Source of the DNA: Butyricimonas faecalis
GTDB lineage: Bacteria; Bacteroidota; Bacteroidia; Bacteroidales; Marinifilaceae
NCBI RefSeq assembly: GCF_003991565.1
Contig: NZ_CP032819.1
Location: 3,410,001-3,474,000 of the forward strand
Direction of reading: 5' to 3'
Length of the DNA stretch: 64,000 bases
Shown: in pieces, positions 8,647 through 17,696 of the stretch
Layout: every line of letters starts with the position of its first letter
Numbering within the stretch: position 1 is the stretch's first letter
Notes under the pieces: model-generated
Databases searched by the model: none
Told to the model about the DNA's origin: nothing
The model's input: the letters and a program-made list of their open reading frames with translations, nothing else
Translations under genes and position numbers: made by a program

Positions 8647-11600
8647 ATGATGGTAGAAAAGTTTTTTTTCAGAAAATTCAACAAGTGTTGTGCATTTTTG
8701 ATGCTATTGTTGTTTGCATCAGGCACGCTTTGGGCAGGGCATTCACCGGAAAAGATAACCTTGAAGGTGACCAATGAGAAGCTGGTTAAAGTGCTGGAAG
8801 AGATCAAAAAGCAATCCGGGTATAATTTCGTGTACAACGAGAAGTTCGTGAAGGATCTTGGCGGGATAACGGTAGATGTCAAGGAAGTCTCTTTGGATAG
8901 CGTGATGAAGGAAGTGTTGAAGGGGACGGGGTTGCGTTATCGAATTCAGGACCGGATTATTTTATTGGAGAGGGCTCCACAGGAATCATCCGGACGGAAG
9001 TTTAAGGTGATCCGGGGGAGTGTGAAAGATGAGGACGGGGCGCCATTACCCGGTGTTACGGTAATGATTAAAGGAACAACGATGGGCGTCTCAACAGATG
9101 CTACCGGGAATTTTGTTTTGGATATGCCGGATGGGTATCAGGTTTTACAGTTTTCTTTTATTGGGATGGAGACGCGGGAGGTCAAACTGGCAGGTGCGGA
9201 GACCCACGTGAATGTGGTGTTGAAGATGGCCGTGGGGCAGTTGGATGAGGTGGTTGTTTCCACGGGGTACACGCAGACGACTCAAAAACGAACCACGGGT
9301 TCCGTGGCTGTGGTGGGTAAAGAGGTGTTTGAAAATAAGGTGCCCACGTCGATAGATCAATTGTTGCAAGGACAGGTGGCCGGTGTGAGTATCGTGGCCA
9401 AATCCGGTCGTCCGGGTGAATCGGCAAAGATTCGGATTCGGGGAACGAATACGCTTACCGGGGATGCTGAGCCCTTATGGGTAGTTGATGGGGTGCCTTT
9501 GCAACGTAACATACCGAGTATTGAAAAAGGACGCATTAAAGCGGGAGATTTCAATGATATTTTTGCTAACGGTATAGCAGGGATAAATCCGAATGATATA
9601 GAAAATATTACCATATTGAAGGATGCTTCTGCTGCCGCGATTTATGGTTCAAGAGCCGCGGGGGAGTTATCGTGATCACGACGAAAAGAGGTAAAGTCGG
9701 AAAAATGGCTGTGAATTATTCGGCTAATTTTTCGATGGTGATGAAACCGCAAAGAGATGGTAATTTAATGAATTCGAAACAAAAATTGGCTTGGGAGCAG
9801 GAGTTGTGGGATGAATTTTCGGCAGATGGGTTTACGAACGGGACGTATTATCCGGTGGTTGGTATTGTCGGAATGTTACGGGCCAATAAGCTGGGGAAGG
9901 ACGGTAAGGTTTGGACCGACGAGGGGTTCGAACCGATGAGTGCCGCGGAGCAAGATGCTTATATAGCGGACTTGTCTAAAACCACGACGAATTGGTTTGA
10001 CGAGTTGTTCCGGACAGCCTTTTCGATGAATCACTACTTGTCTTTATCCGGGGGAAGTGATATAGCAACATATTATGTTTCACTTGGTTATTCGAAGGAT
10101 AACGGAATACTGAGAAAAACTTCTTACGATCGATACAGTTTGTCTACAAAGGTGAAATTGAATCCTCACGAGCGAGTTTCAGTAGATTTGGGAATTGATT
10201 TTTCTCAACAAAAATCAGATGGTTCCTCGTTGAATGTGAATCCTTTCCAATATGCTTATTTTGCCAATCCTTACGAGAAGCCGTATAATGAAGACGGCTC
10301 ATACAGACCGGATTATACGTATTATAATCTGAATCAAATTAATGGCGGGCGAGAGGCCATACTTCCTGCCAACGGGTATAATATTATGCGGGAAATTAAT
10401 GAAACGTCTAGTGTTGCAGATGATTATGCTGCCAATTTGATGTTAAGTTTGAATTACACGATTTCTTCAAAGTTCCGTTTTTCCGGTTTGCTTTCGTATA
10501 ATTTTATCAATAATAAATCGGATAACATCAATGGTATTGATACGTATGCCGCTTTTAGAGATAAGCCTAGTGTATTGGACGATTGGAATAGCCGGAGAAG
10601 TTACGGGTCAATTACCCAATCTTCAGCTAATAACACGAATTATAGCGCGAGATGGCAATTGAATTATTCGGATATTTTCAATTCGATTCATCGCCTGCAG
10701 GTATTGGCCGGAGCGGAAATACGAGGCTCTAAAGCGAAAAGTATTTACGAGAAACGTTATGGTTATGATCCCGTTACCGGAAATTCTTCTACCCCGGCCC
10801 CGGAAAAGACAGATGATAAGGTTGACTATAATAAGTTAGTGGATATGACGAATTTGATTGACGGGCTTTCCGGGCAATCTATCGAGGAAACTCGTTTCGC
10901 GTCGTTTTATGCTTCCGTGGATTATAGTTTGTATGATAAGTATATTGCCAGTCTCTCTTTCCGTACTGACGGGTCAAATAATTTCGGTAGTGACGAACAG
11001 TTTAACCCGACGTGGTCTTTAGGCTTGGCTTGGCACGTGGGTGACGAGCATTTCATGGAAAAACTTCGTCCTGTTCTTAGTCGTTTGAAGTTAAGTATGG
11101 CGATGGGATATACCGGGAACGTGAATAAAACGGAAAAGCCGGAGTTGATTATGTATTACTCAACCTCTTATCGGAAAACCGACTTGGAAAATCTTCGCAT
11201 CGGGGAAGTTCGGAAGGCTCCCAATCCTCATTTGCGTTGGGAGAAAACGCGGGATATGAAAGTAGCTTTGGATTTCGGACTTTTTAATAACCGGATTAAT
11301 GGTTTGGTTGAGGCGTATTATCGCTTGAGCAAGGATCTCGTGACAAGTGTTGATGTCCCTTACATGACAGGATTCAGGGGGCAAGGTTATAATACTTCTC
11401 AGATCGAGAATAAAGGAATTGAGGCAACATTGCAGGCGCTTGTCTTTAAGTGTAGTGATTTTAGATTTAACGCTTCGGTAAATGTAGCCTGGAATAGTAA
11501 TATTTTGAAACGTTACACGTCACCGATATCTTATTCGGCCAATAATTTTGTCGGGTATCCTCTAGGTTCGATTTTTGCAGGTAAATCAACGGGAATAAAT

Positions 11601-12269
11601 CCGGAAACCGGGTTGTATAAATATAAGCTACGTCCGGATGCAGATATTTTGAAGCCAACAGATTTGAGTGATGTGAATAACTATATATTCTACAAGGGAA
11701 CATCAACAGCTCCGGTAACGGGAGGTTTTAATTTTAGCTTCTCCTGGAAGACGCTTTCCTTGAATGTCGGCGGTGCTTATTCATTAGGAGGAAAGGTTGT
11801 GGATGAGATAACGTCGCCGGTGAGTTATAACACGATAAGCGTTACGGGAATGTCATCGGGAGAAAAGATCCCGACGAGTGAAAATGATTTGTACGTGAAT
11901 CATTTGAATGTGCGGAAAGACGTGACGAATCGTTGGACGGAGAATAACAGAACCGGAGTAAAGTATCCCAGGATTATCGATACGTATGGCGAAAAACTTT
12001 ATTATGACCAGATTTACCCGACATCCAGTACGATTACCCGGGCAACCATGCTGGAGAATGTCTCTTTCTTGCGGGTGAAAAATATGTCGTTGTCTTATTC
12101 GTTGCCTTTGGATGTGGTGAGTAAAATGGGTGTTTCTTCTTTGAGTTTTTCCTTTATCCTGACGAATTTATTTACGATAACGAATTATTCGGGATTGGAT
12201 CCGGAAACGCCCGGGGCCACTTATCCTTTGGCACGTTCCTGTTCATTTGGACTTAGTTTAGGCTTTTAA
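8647..12269 (+). pseudogene. SusC/RagA-family TonB-dependent receptor with -1 frameshift (locus 1)
   Basis: This outer-membrane importer is read as two frames: 8647-9675 (342 aa) and the frame ending at 12269 (865 aa). The first holds a signal peptide, an STN signalling domain (about 35-105), a CarboxypepD_reg-like domain (about 118-200, GSVKDEDGAPLPGVTV) and the plug (DEVVVSTGYTQ...). It ends wrongly as AAIYGSRAAGELS. The second resumes with VITTKRGK, the sequence that should follow GSRAAxGV. The break is at the G-run 9660-9664: five G are present and six would give SRAAGGVIVITTKRG. Everything else, including the C-terminal strand ending FGLSLGF, is intact, so the lesion is recent, a variable tract, or a sequence error. 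Substrate unknown; secreted DPP-IV nearby suggests peptides. Confidence 0.88.
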
Positions 12270-12280
12270 TTTGTGTGATT

Positions 12281-13672
12281 ATGAAGAATTTGAAAAATAT
12301 AAGTGTGTTTTTAATCGTATTCTTTGCTTGTGTATCTTGTAAGGAGTACTTGGATGTGAAACCGAAAGGCGAGGTGATTCCTAAGACGGCTGAAGAATTC
12401 GCTGCGTTGTTGAACAGTCATCTGAGCGAGATCGATGATGGTTATGACGATGCTATATTGGGCAACGCGATGGAAAAGTTGGAATTCGAGTGTTTTAGTG
12501 ATAACGTAGAGAATAGTTTGACAAAGAATGTCGTTGGAATGGGTGCTATTCCCAAATATGTGGGTGACCGCTTGAATTCGTTTAAGTCTGAATACGAGAA
12601 GTTGTATGCCTTGATCAGGAATTGTAACTTGGTGATACACGAAATGAAAGAGACTGACACGGAGATGGCAAAGGCATGTTATGCCACGGCCTACACGCTG
12701 CGGGGTGTCGCTTATTACAATCTGATGCGTCTTTTCTGTGAACCTTATAACAAGCAAAAGGCAGATGAACAATTGGGACTTTCAATCGTGACGCGTTTTG
12801 ATATGGAAGCACGCCCGAAACGGTCAAGTCTGCAGGAAATTGTGTCGCTTATAGAAGAAGATTTGAAGAAAGGAATTTCTTATAATTCCCAATCGGAAAT
12901 TTATCGTTACACGGTGGATGTGGCCAAAGCTTATTTGGCTAGACTATATTTTTGGTCACAAAATTGGGAACAGGCGATACCCGTGGCCAAAGAAATATTG
13001 GAGGCTTATCCCTTGGTGGAGGGAAACGAGTATGTTGAAATGCTCTCTGCCCAACATGCCCGGAAGGGTAATATCCTTTTGCGTTCTTACATGTTGTCTC
13101 ATACGAGTGGCGATCAGAACTATAATGGAGCCAAAGGGTATTTAGCCGTGAAACCTGTAAGTAAAAGTTTTATTGATCTATTTGTTGAGAAAGAGCAAGA
13201 TGTTCGGTATTCGTTTTTGTTTAACAATAAACGAGAGGCACAGAAGGTTCCGTTGGCTTGCGTCAGAAGCGCGGAGATGTGTTTGATTATGGCGGAGTCG
13301 TATGCTTATTTGAATCAAACACGAGAGGCGCTTGAGTATTTGAATTTGTTGAGGTCAAAACGGATTTCGAATTATACTCCCTATACCATGGGGAATTTAC
13401 CTGCCGTGGATGAGCTTGCTTTGGTCCGGGTAAATGCGGAAGGAGGGGCTTTTACTCCCTTGTTGTGGGCGATACATTGTGAACGACGGAAAGAGTTGTT
13501 CATGGAAGGTGATCGCTGGTTCGACTTGAAACGGAACGGATGCCCGGAGTTTTGGATTGCTAAAGACGGGCTTAAATACGAGACGAAACAATTTATGTAT
13601 ACCGCACCGATTCCTTCGAGGGATATTGATTTGATCCCGGGAATGATTCAAAATGAAGGTTATGTCAAGTAA
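12281..13672 (+). CDS. SusD/RagB-family outer-membrane lipoprotein (locus 1)
   Basis: A 464-aa surface lipoprotein that caps its SusC partner and captures substrate. The ATG at 12281 (MKNLKNISVFLIVFF) is chosen over GTG 12275 because it begins the signal peptide; the lipobox is FFACVSC. Family marks are EYLDVKPKGEVIPKTAEEF at the mature N-terminus, TAYTLRGVAYYNLMRLFCEPY (TPR-like helices) and the C-terminal CERRKELFMEGDRWFDLKRNG. It follows susC by 11 bp. The protein is somewhat shorter than many SusD proteins, but all regions are present. Confidence 0.93.
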   Translation: MKNLKNISVFLIVFFACVSCKEYLDVKPKGEVIPKTAEEFAALLNSHLSEIDDGYDDAILGNAMEKLEFECFSDNVENSLTKNVVGMGAIPKYVGDRLNSFKSEYEKLYALIRNCNLVIHEMKETDTEMAKACYATAYTLRGVAYYNLMRLFCEPYNKQKADEQLGLSIVTRFDMEARPKRSSLQEIVSLIEEDLKKGISYNSQSEIYRYTVDVAKAYLARLYFWSQNWEQAIPVAKEILEAYPLVEGNEYVEMLSAQHARKGNILLRSYMLSHTSGDQNYNGAKGYLAVKPVSKSFIDLFVEKEQDVRYSFLFNNKREAQKVPLACVRSAEMCLIMAESYAYLNQTREALEYLNLLRSKRISNYTPYTMGNLPAVDELALVRVNAEGGAFTPLLWAIHCERRKELFMEGDRWFDLKRNGCPEFWIAKDGLKYETKQFMYTAPIPSRDIDLIPGMIQNEGYVK

Positions 13673-13688
13673 TGAAAAGGAGGTAAGT

Positions 13689-13895
13689 ATGAAAACAAGA
13701 ATAATATTGATGGGTTTAGGGTTTGTTTTGTTGTCTTTTTGTGGAGGATGTGATAAACCGGATGATGTCCCGCCGCGTATTTTGACAGAAAGTCAGGATT
13801 ACCAGTTGCCTAAAGCACGACCGCTGACTTTGGAAGAACGAGAAGAGATACGGTTGCTGAAAGAGGAGTATAATAACGCGATTCAAGGGTTGTAA
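13689..13895 (+). CDS. Small lipoprotein, unknown function
   Basis: A 68-aa protein starting at ATG 13689 (MKTRIILMGLGFVLLSF) with lipobox FCGGC and a short charged tail rich in Glu and Arg (TLEEREEIRLLKEEY), predicted helical. It lies 16 bp after susD and 22 bp before the next lipoprotein gene, so it is part of the same transcript. A longer frame from 13653 exists but overlaps susD. No family recognised; small lipoproteins at this position occur in other SusCD loci. Confidence 0.7.
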   Translation: MKTRIILMGLGFVLLSFCGGCDKPDDVPPRILTESQDYQLPKARPLTLEEREEIRLLKEEYNNAIQGL

Positions 13896-13917
13896 TAGCT
13901 AAAGATTAAAGAGAAAT

Positions 13918-15201
13918 ATGATGAAGAATATTATATCGATTGCCTGCCTGCTGTTGTCGATGTGCTTTGTAGCATGTAACGATGATGACAGTGAAGAGAA
14001 AGGGCCTCAACTGGCTTTTTCGAAATTGATCTATACATTGGATGCCGAGAATCCTTTGGAGGTGGAGATTCAGGTTTCCGAACCGGTACAAGCGAATACA
14101 TCGGTTAAGTTTAACGTGCGGGGTGCTGCCGTTCAGGGGGAAGAGTATGAACTTTCGGCTGATGAGTTTGTTATTCCCGCGGGAGAAAGAACTGCTAGTA
14201 TTACCGTGACTCCCAAGAATAATTTCGAGGGAGGAAAAACGATAAAATTGGAATTGAGTCCGGTAGAGGGGTATGTATTGGGAGAATATAATTTTACGTT
14301 GATCGAAGTGCTTACTAAAGGACAGTTAATTTGTGCTTTTGCAGAAGAGAACTACGTGTTACCCGGAGAGCTTGAGGTTCGTATGAATGCAAAGGATGCA
14401 AATACGGGAAAATATTTCTCGGCGAGTACGGATACAAAAGTTCCTTTCATCGTGGGGAAACATTCAACGGCCATAGAACATGTGCATTATGAATTCGTGG
14501 ATAATCCTGATAAAATGTTTGTTATTCCGGCCAAAAAGAGTTATGGTACAATAAAAATTAAGTTTTTGAAATGGGAAGAGGGGAAAACGACCTTGTTTTT
14601 ATTAGTTCCGGACGGGAATGATCGAGTGCTGCCGGGAGATGTGGATCAAACTGAGATTTATATAAAAGGGATGACAACGCCTGATCGTTTGGTCGGAAAG
14701 TGGGCTTTCAAAGAGGTAACGTCAATAGAGTATCTGCGAGAGAATAATTGGTACGGGGGATTGGACGAGGTGGCACATTTACCGGAAAATAATTTACCGA
14801 CGGATATATTAGAGTTTGTGGACGGCGGGGCAAAGTTAAAAGTTCATGCAACGGGAGATATGGCGAAATATTTTAGGGATTGCGATGTAAAGTTCTTGAG
14901 GGAACAACAGTTATATTTGTATGAACTTGCCGGAATAGGTCGGCCGCCTATGGTTACTGCTTCTATGTTGGAATTGAGTCAAGCAAATGTGAATTTCTCT
15001 GGTACGAATGAAAAGTTGAGAGCAGTACAAGTCGGTTTTAGATTGTTGGATGATAAAGAGACTTTGGAAGTGACCGTGTTGGATTATGAACCTACTGACT
15101 TTCTGTATGATACATATAAGAGCAATGCTGATTATGCGGCAGAAGGCGATTTCCCGATGGATTTTCATATGGTTCGATATCATTTTACCAAAGTGAAATA
15201 G
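13918..15201 (+). CDS. Surface lipoprotein with Calx-beta-like N-terminal domain
   Basis: A 427-aa lipoprotein (signal peptide, lipobox CFVAC at the mature Cys) with an N-terminal region resembling Calx-beta/DUF4929-type domains: VEIQVSEPVQANTSVKFNV, FVIPAGERTASITVTPKN, GKTIKLELSPVEGY. A second region from about residue 260 (GKWAFKEVTSIEYL) looks like a lipocalin-like or treatment-specific C-terminal domain. Auxiliary lipoproteins of this type are usual third components of SusCD loci and probably bind substrate at the surface. Assignment rests on pattern recognition of the repeats, not on a named family; substrate unknown. Confidence 0.75.
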   Translation: MMKNIISIACLLLSMCFVACNDDDSEEKGPQLAFSKLIYTLDAENPLEVEIQVSEPVQANTSVKFNVRGAAVQGEEYELSADEFVIPAGERTASITVTPKNNFEGGKTIKLELSPVEGYVLGEYNFTLIEVLTKGQLICAFAEENYVLPGELEVRMNAKDANTGKYFSASTDTKVPFIVGKHSTAIEHVHYEFVDNPDKMFVIPAKKSYGTIKIKFLKWEEGKTTLFLLVPDGNDRVLPGDVDQTEIYIKGMTTPDRLVGKWAFKEVTSIEYLRENNWYGGLDEVAHLPENNLPTDILEFVDGGAKLKVHATGDMAKYFRDCDVKFLREQQLYLYELAGIGRPPMVTASMLELSQANVNFSGTNEKLRAVQVGFRLLDDKETLEVTVLDYEPTDFLYDTYKSNADYAAEGDFPMDFHMVRYHFTKVK

Positions 15202-15204
15202 ACG

Positions 15205-16167
15205 ATGAAGTGGTATATAGCTTTATGGATTGCATGCTTGTGGGCATGCAATCCTATTCATGGGGTGAAGGTTTCGGGAGATTTGCTTCATTATAAAGGA
15301 GATAAATTATATTTTGAAATCTGCGGACAAGACACAACCATTACGGTGGCTTTAGACAGTACGGGAAATTTTGAGACTATCTTGCCGTTAAAAGAAGCAG
15401 GATACGTGCGCTTGGCAAATGGAAAGGCTGCTTTTCCTCTTTATTTGCTGTCGGGGAAGAGCGTACGCTTGAAGATGGATGTGAAGAGCGTGCAGGAGGG
15501 TGACTATGAATCTGTTGAGTTCTTGGAGGGTGATAACCCGGAAACCCGAATGATGGTTGATTATTACCAAAAGCAGTGGTTCCCGTCAACACAGGAGATG
15601 TTTGTACTCCCGCCGGCTGATTTTAAACAGTTCATGGATTCCATTGTACGTTTTAATGATCGTATTATTTCAGCATTCGTGGAAAAGAACACGTGCGATC
15701 CGGCATTTGTGCAATTATTTCGAATGCAGGTAAAAGTGCCGTTGGCGGCCTCTTATTTTTATTATCCCATGTATCACTCCTTGTTAAATCGGGAAGACAA
15801 AAGTGAGACGCCTGCCGATTTCAATATATTTGATCGGATGCTGCCGAAAAATGATATAAATGTTTACCGGAGCGTGTATCGCTATAAGATCTACGAAGTT
15901 TCGTATTGGAATAATTTGCTGGGTGAAAAATTAGCTGATTTGATGTCCGAGCCGGAACGATTCGTGAATGCTTATATAGACGAGTTGAACAAATTGGGCT
16001 TGCATGAACAGATTCGGGATGATATAGGAAATAATTTCGTGATGCAGTATTATAATGAATTGCCGGAGGAAGCCGTGGCGATATTGAAAAACAGGTACAA
16101 AGAAATTGTAGTTAATCCGAAGTACGTGAAAGAAATAGAACGTGTTTTTCAAAATGTTTTGCCCTAA
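15205..16167 (+). CDS. DUF4369-like exported protein lacking the expected thioredoxin domain
   Basis: A 320-aa exported protein with an N-terminal DUF4369-type region (VSGDLLHYKGDKLYFEICG, then a DSTGNFETILPL strand pair) followed by a helical middle domain. In the usual AhpC/TSA-thioredoxin family this architecture continues, after a segment like NPKYVKEIERVFQN, into a TlpA/thioredoxin fold with CxxC. Here the stop codon comes exactly at that linker, and the next bases are the rpsP promoter. There is a Cys within a weak lipobox (LWAC). It is last in the locus-1 operon, four bases after the lipoprotein gene. It may be a natural short form that binds but does not reduce. Confidence 0.75.
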   Translation: MKWYIALWIACLWACNPIHGVKVSGDLLHYKGDKLYFEICGQDTTITVALDSTGNFETILPLKEAGYVRLANGKAAFPLYLLSGKSVRLKMDVKSVQEGDYESVEFLEGDNPETRMMVDYYQKQWFPSTQEMFVLPPADFKQFMDSIVRFNDRIISAFVEKNTCDPAFVQLFRMQVKVPLAASYFYYPMYHSLLNREDKSETPADFNIFDRMLPKNDINVYRSVYRYKIYEVSYWNNLLGEKLADLMSEPERFVNAYIDELNKLGLHEQIRDDIGNNFVMQYYNELPEEAVAILKNRYKEIVVNPKYVKEIERVFQNVLP

Positions 16168-16173
16168 AAGAAT

Positions 16174-16203
16174 TTTCAACTTTCAATTAATTGCTTATCT
16201 TTG
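16174..16203 (+). promoter_or_regulatory. rpsP promoter
   Basis: A perfect -7 box TATCTTTG at 16196-16203 with a TTTC at 16174-16177 in the -33 position (18-nt spacer). It lies just after the preceding gene's stop and 51 nt before the rpsP ATG. Confidence 0.7.
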
Positions 16204-16254
16204 CACCCGCTTATCGAGAATAGGCAAGTAATTAATCAGTTAAAATTAAAAAGA

Positions 16255-16830
16255 ATGGCAACTAAAATTAGATTAGCAAGACACGGTCGTAAAGGACGTC
16301 CGTTCTACCATGTAGTGGTAGCAGATAGTAGAGCACCGCGTGATGGTCGTTACATTGAAAGAATCGGTTCTTACAACCCGATGACCAACCCGGCTACGAT
16401 TGATTTGAATTTCGACAGAGCGTTATACTGGTTGATGACCGGAGCTCAACCGACTGACACGGCTAAAAGAATTCTTTCTTACGAGGGAGTACTTATGAAA
16501 AAGCACTTGTTGGAAGGTGTGAAGAAAGGTGCGTTTGATATGGCTGCTGCTGACACGAAATTTGAAGCTTGGAAGAAAGAGAAGATTGCTAAAATTCAGG
16601 CTAAAATTGCTCGTTTGGCTAACGAATCAGAGAGCGCTTATAAGGCTCGTCTGGAAGCTGAGACTAAAGTGAAAGAGGCTAAAGCTGAAATCGTGGCTAA
16701 AAAACAAGCTGAAATTGCAGCTGCAAAAGCTGAAGCAGAAGCCGCTGCCAGAGCAGAAGTAGAGGCCGCTGCAACTGAAGCCGCAGAGGCAGCTCCAGAA
16801 GCTCCCGCAGAAACTCCAGCAGCAGAGTAA
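16255..16830 (+). CDS. rpsP: 30S ribosomal protein S16
   Basis: A 191-aa ribosomal protein. The S16 core is residues 1-85: [37 protein letters not shown], and the strand-helix [22 protein letters not shown]. The start at ATG 16255 is fixed by this conserved N-terminus; an upstream in-frame TTG at 16201 overlaps the -7 box. From about residue 100 there is a long Ala/Glu/Lys-rich helical extension ending in alternating A-E-P repeats. Extensions are known in Bacteroidetes S16 but this one is markedly low-complexity. rimM follows 4 bp downstream, the conserved rpsP-rimM pairing. Confidence 0.97.
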   Translation: MATKIRLARHGRKGRPFYHVVVADSRAPRDGRYIERIGSYNPMTNPATIDLNFDRALYWLMTGAQPTDTAKRILSYEGVLMKKHLLEGVKKGAFDMAAADTKFEAWKKEKIAKIQAKIARLANESESAYKARLEAETKVKEAKAEIVAKKQAEIAAAKAEAEAAARAEVEAAATEAAEAAPEAPAETPAAE

Positions 16831-16834
16831 TTTT

Positions 16835-17362
16835 ATGGTCAAGAAAGAAGATTGTGTAAAGATAGGGGAGATAGGTAAGACTCATAACTTACAGGGAGCC
16901 CTTGTTGTTTATACGGATAATGATCTTCTTGAACAATACATGGATGAGCCGGTGTTTATTCTTTTAGAAGGAGCACCGGTTCCCTTTTATATTGCCGAGG
17001 ATGGTTTGACGGAAAGAAACCATTCTTCTTATATTGTCAAATTTGATTTTGTTGACTCGAAGGAGCAAGCGGATCGTCTGGTAGGTCATGACCTGTTAAT
17101 GGATAAATACCTGTTGGAAGAAGAAAACGAATTGCCTTTTGAACTTTCCGACCTGATCGGGTATTCCGTGCTGGACGAGTCGACGGGAGAGACGGGTGTC
17201 GTGGAGCAGGCAGACAACTATTCGGGCAACGTGGTGCTCACGATAAAAATATTTTCCAAAGAAATTCTTCTTCCCGTATCCAATGAATATGTCTTGGGTA
17301 TTTCTCATGAAGAGAAAAAATTGCATGTAAATATTTCTGAAGAGATCAAAGAACTTTATTAA
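16835..17362 (+). CDS. rimM: Ribosome maturation factor RimM
   Basis: The 175-aa protein binds S19 and helps mature the 3' domain of 16S rRNA. It has the N-terminal RimM beta-barrel (IGEIGKTHNLQGALVVYTDN, then FIEDGLTERN-type strand AEDGLTERNHSSYIVKFDFV) and the C-terminal PRC-barrel (LSDLIGYSVLDE, then EILLPVSNEYVLGI). It is co-transcribed with rpsP (4-bp gap). Length is normal for the family. Confidence 0.96.
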   Translation: MVKKEDCVKIGEIGKTHNLQGALVVYTDNDLLEQYMDEPVFILLEGAPVPFYIAEDGLTERNHSSYIVKFDFVDSKEQADRLVGHDLLMDKYLLEEENELPFELSDLIGYSVLDESTGETGVVEQADNYSGNVVLTIKIFSKEILLPVSNEYVLGISHEEKKLHVNISEEIKELY

Positions 17363-17696
17363 GTCTTTTTAAACATTCAAACCTGTAAATAGCTAAAAAT
17401 AGAGAGTTACTTGCGTGTCTTATCGGGTGTTTCGGAGTAGGGTACTTATCGTGTAAAGTTCAATTTTTATTAAAGCAAAATATTTCAAGAAAATATTTCT
17501 AGTTTGGATCAATTTTATATTTGGAAAATTTTTCAACCACGTATAAAACATTAATAGTATCATTATCATTTTATTGCGATTTTGTTTTGGATAACTTTCA
17601 TGTTTTGTTAGTAAAAACATTTTTCCAAGAAATTTTTTTTCTTTAGTTTTGTCCTTAATGAATTGGCCATAAAAATACTATTTATATAATACGCTA
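17363..17696. other. AT-rich intergenic region before nrdJ
   Basis: A 334-bp stretch with no ORF. It contains a near-palindrome (AATATTT/AAATATT, about 17478-17498), a second TATATTTG-like box near 17516, and a likely nrdJ promoter. I see no cobalamin riboswitch B12-box here, although the downstream enzyme is B12-dependent. Confidence 0.6.
17621..17651 (+). promoter_or_regulatory. nrdJ promoter
   Basis: -7 box TAGTTTTG at 17644-17651 with a TTTT at 17621-17624, 19-nt spacer, about 45 nt before the start codon. Confidence 0.55.

Noticed and set aside
17363-17696. Cobalamin riboswitch before nrdJ
   Set aside because: No B12-box or conserved stem pattern could be found in the leader.
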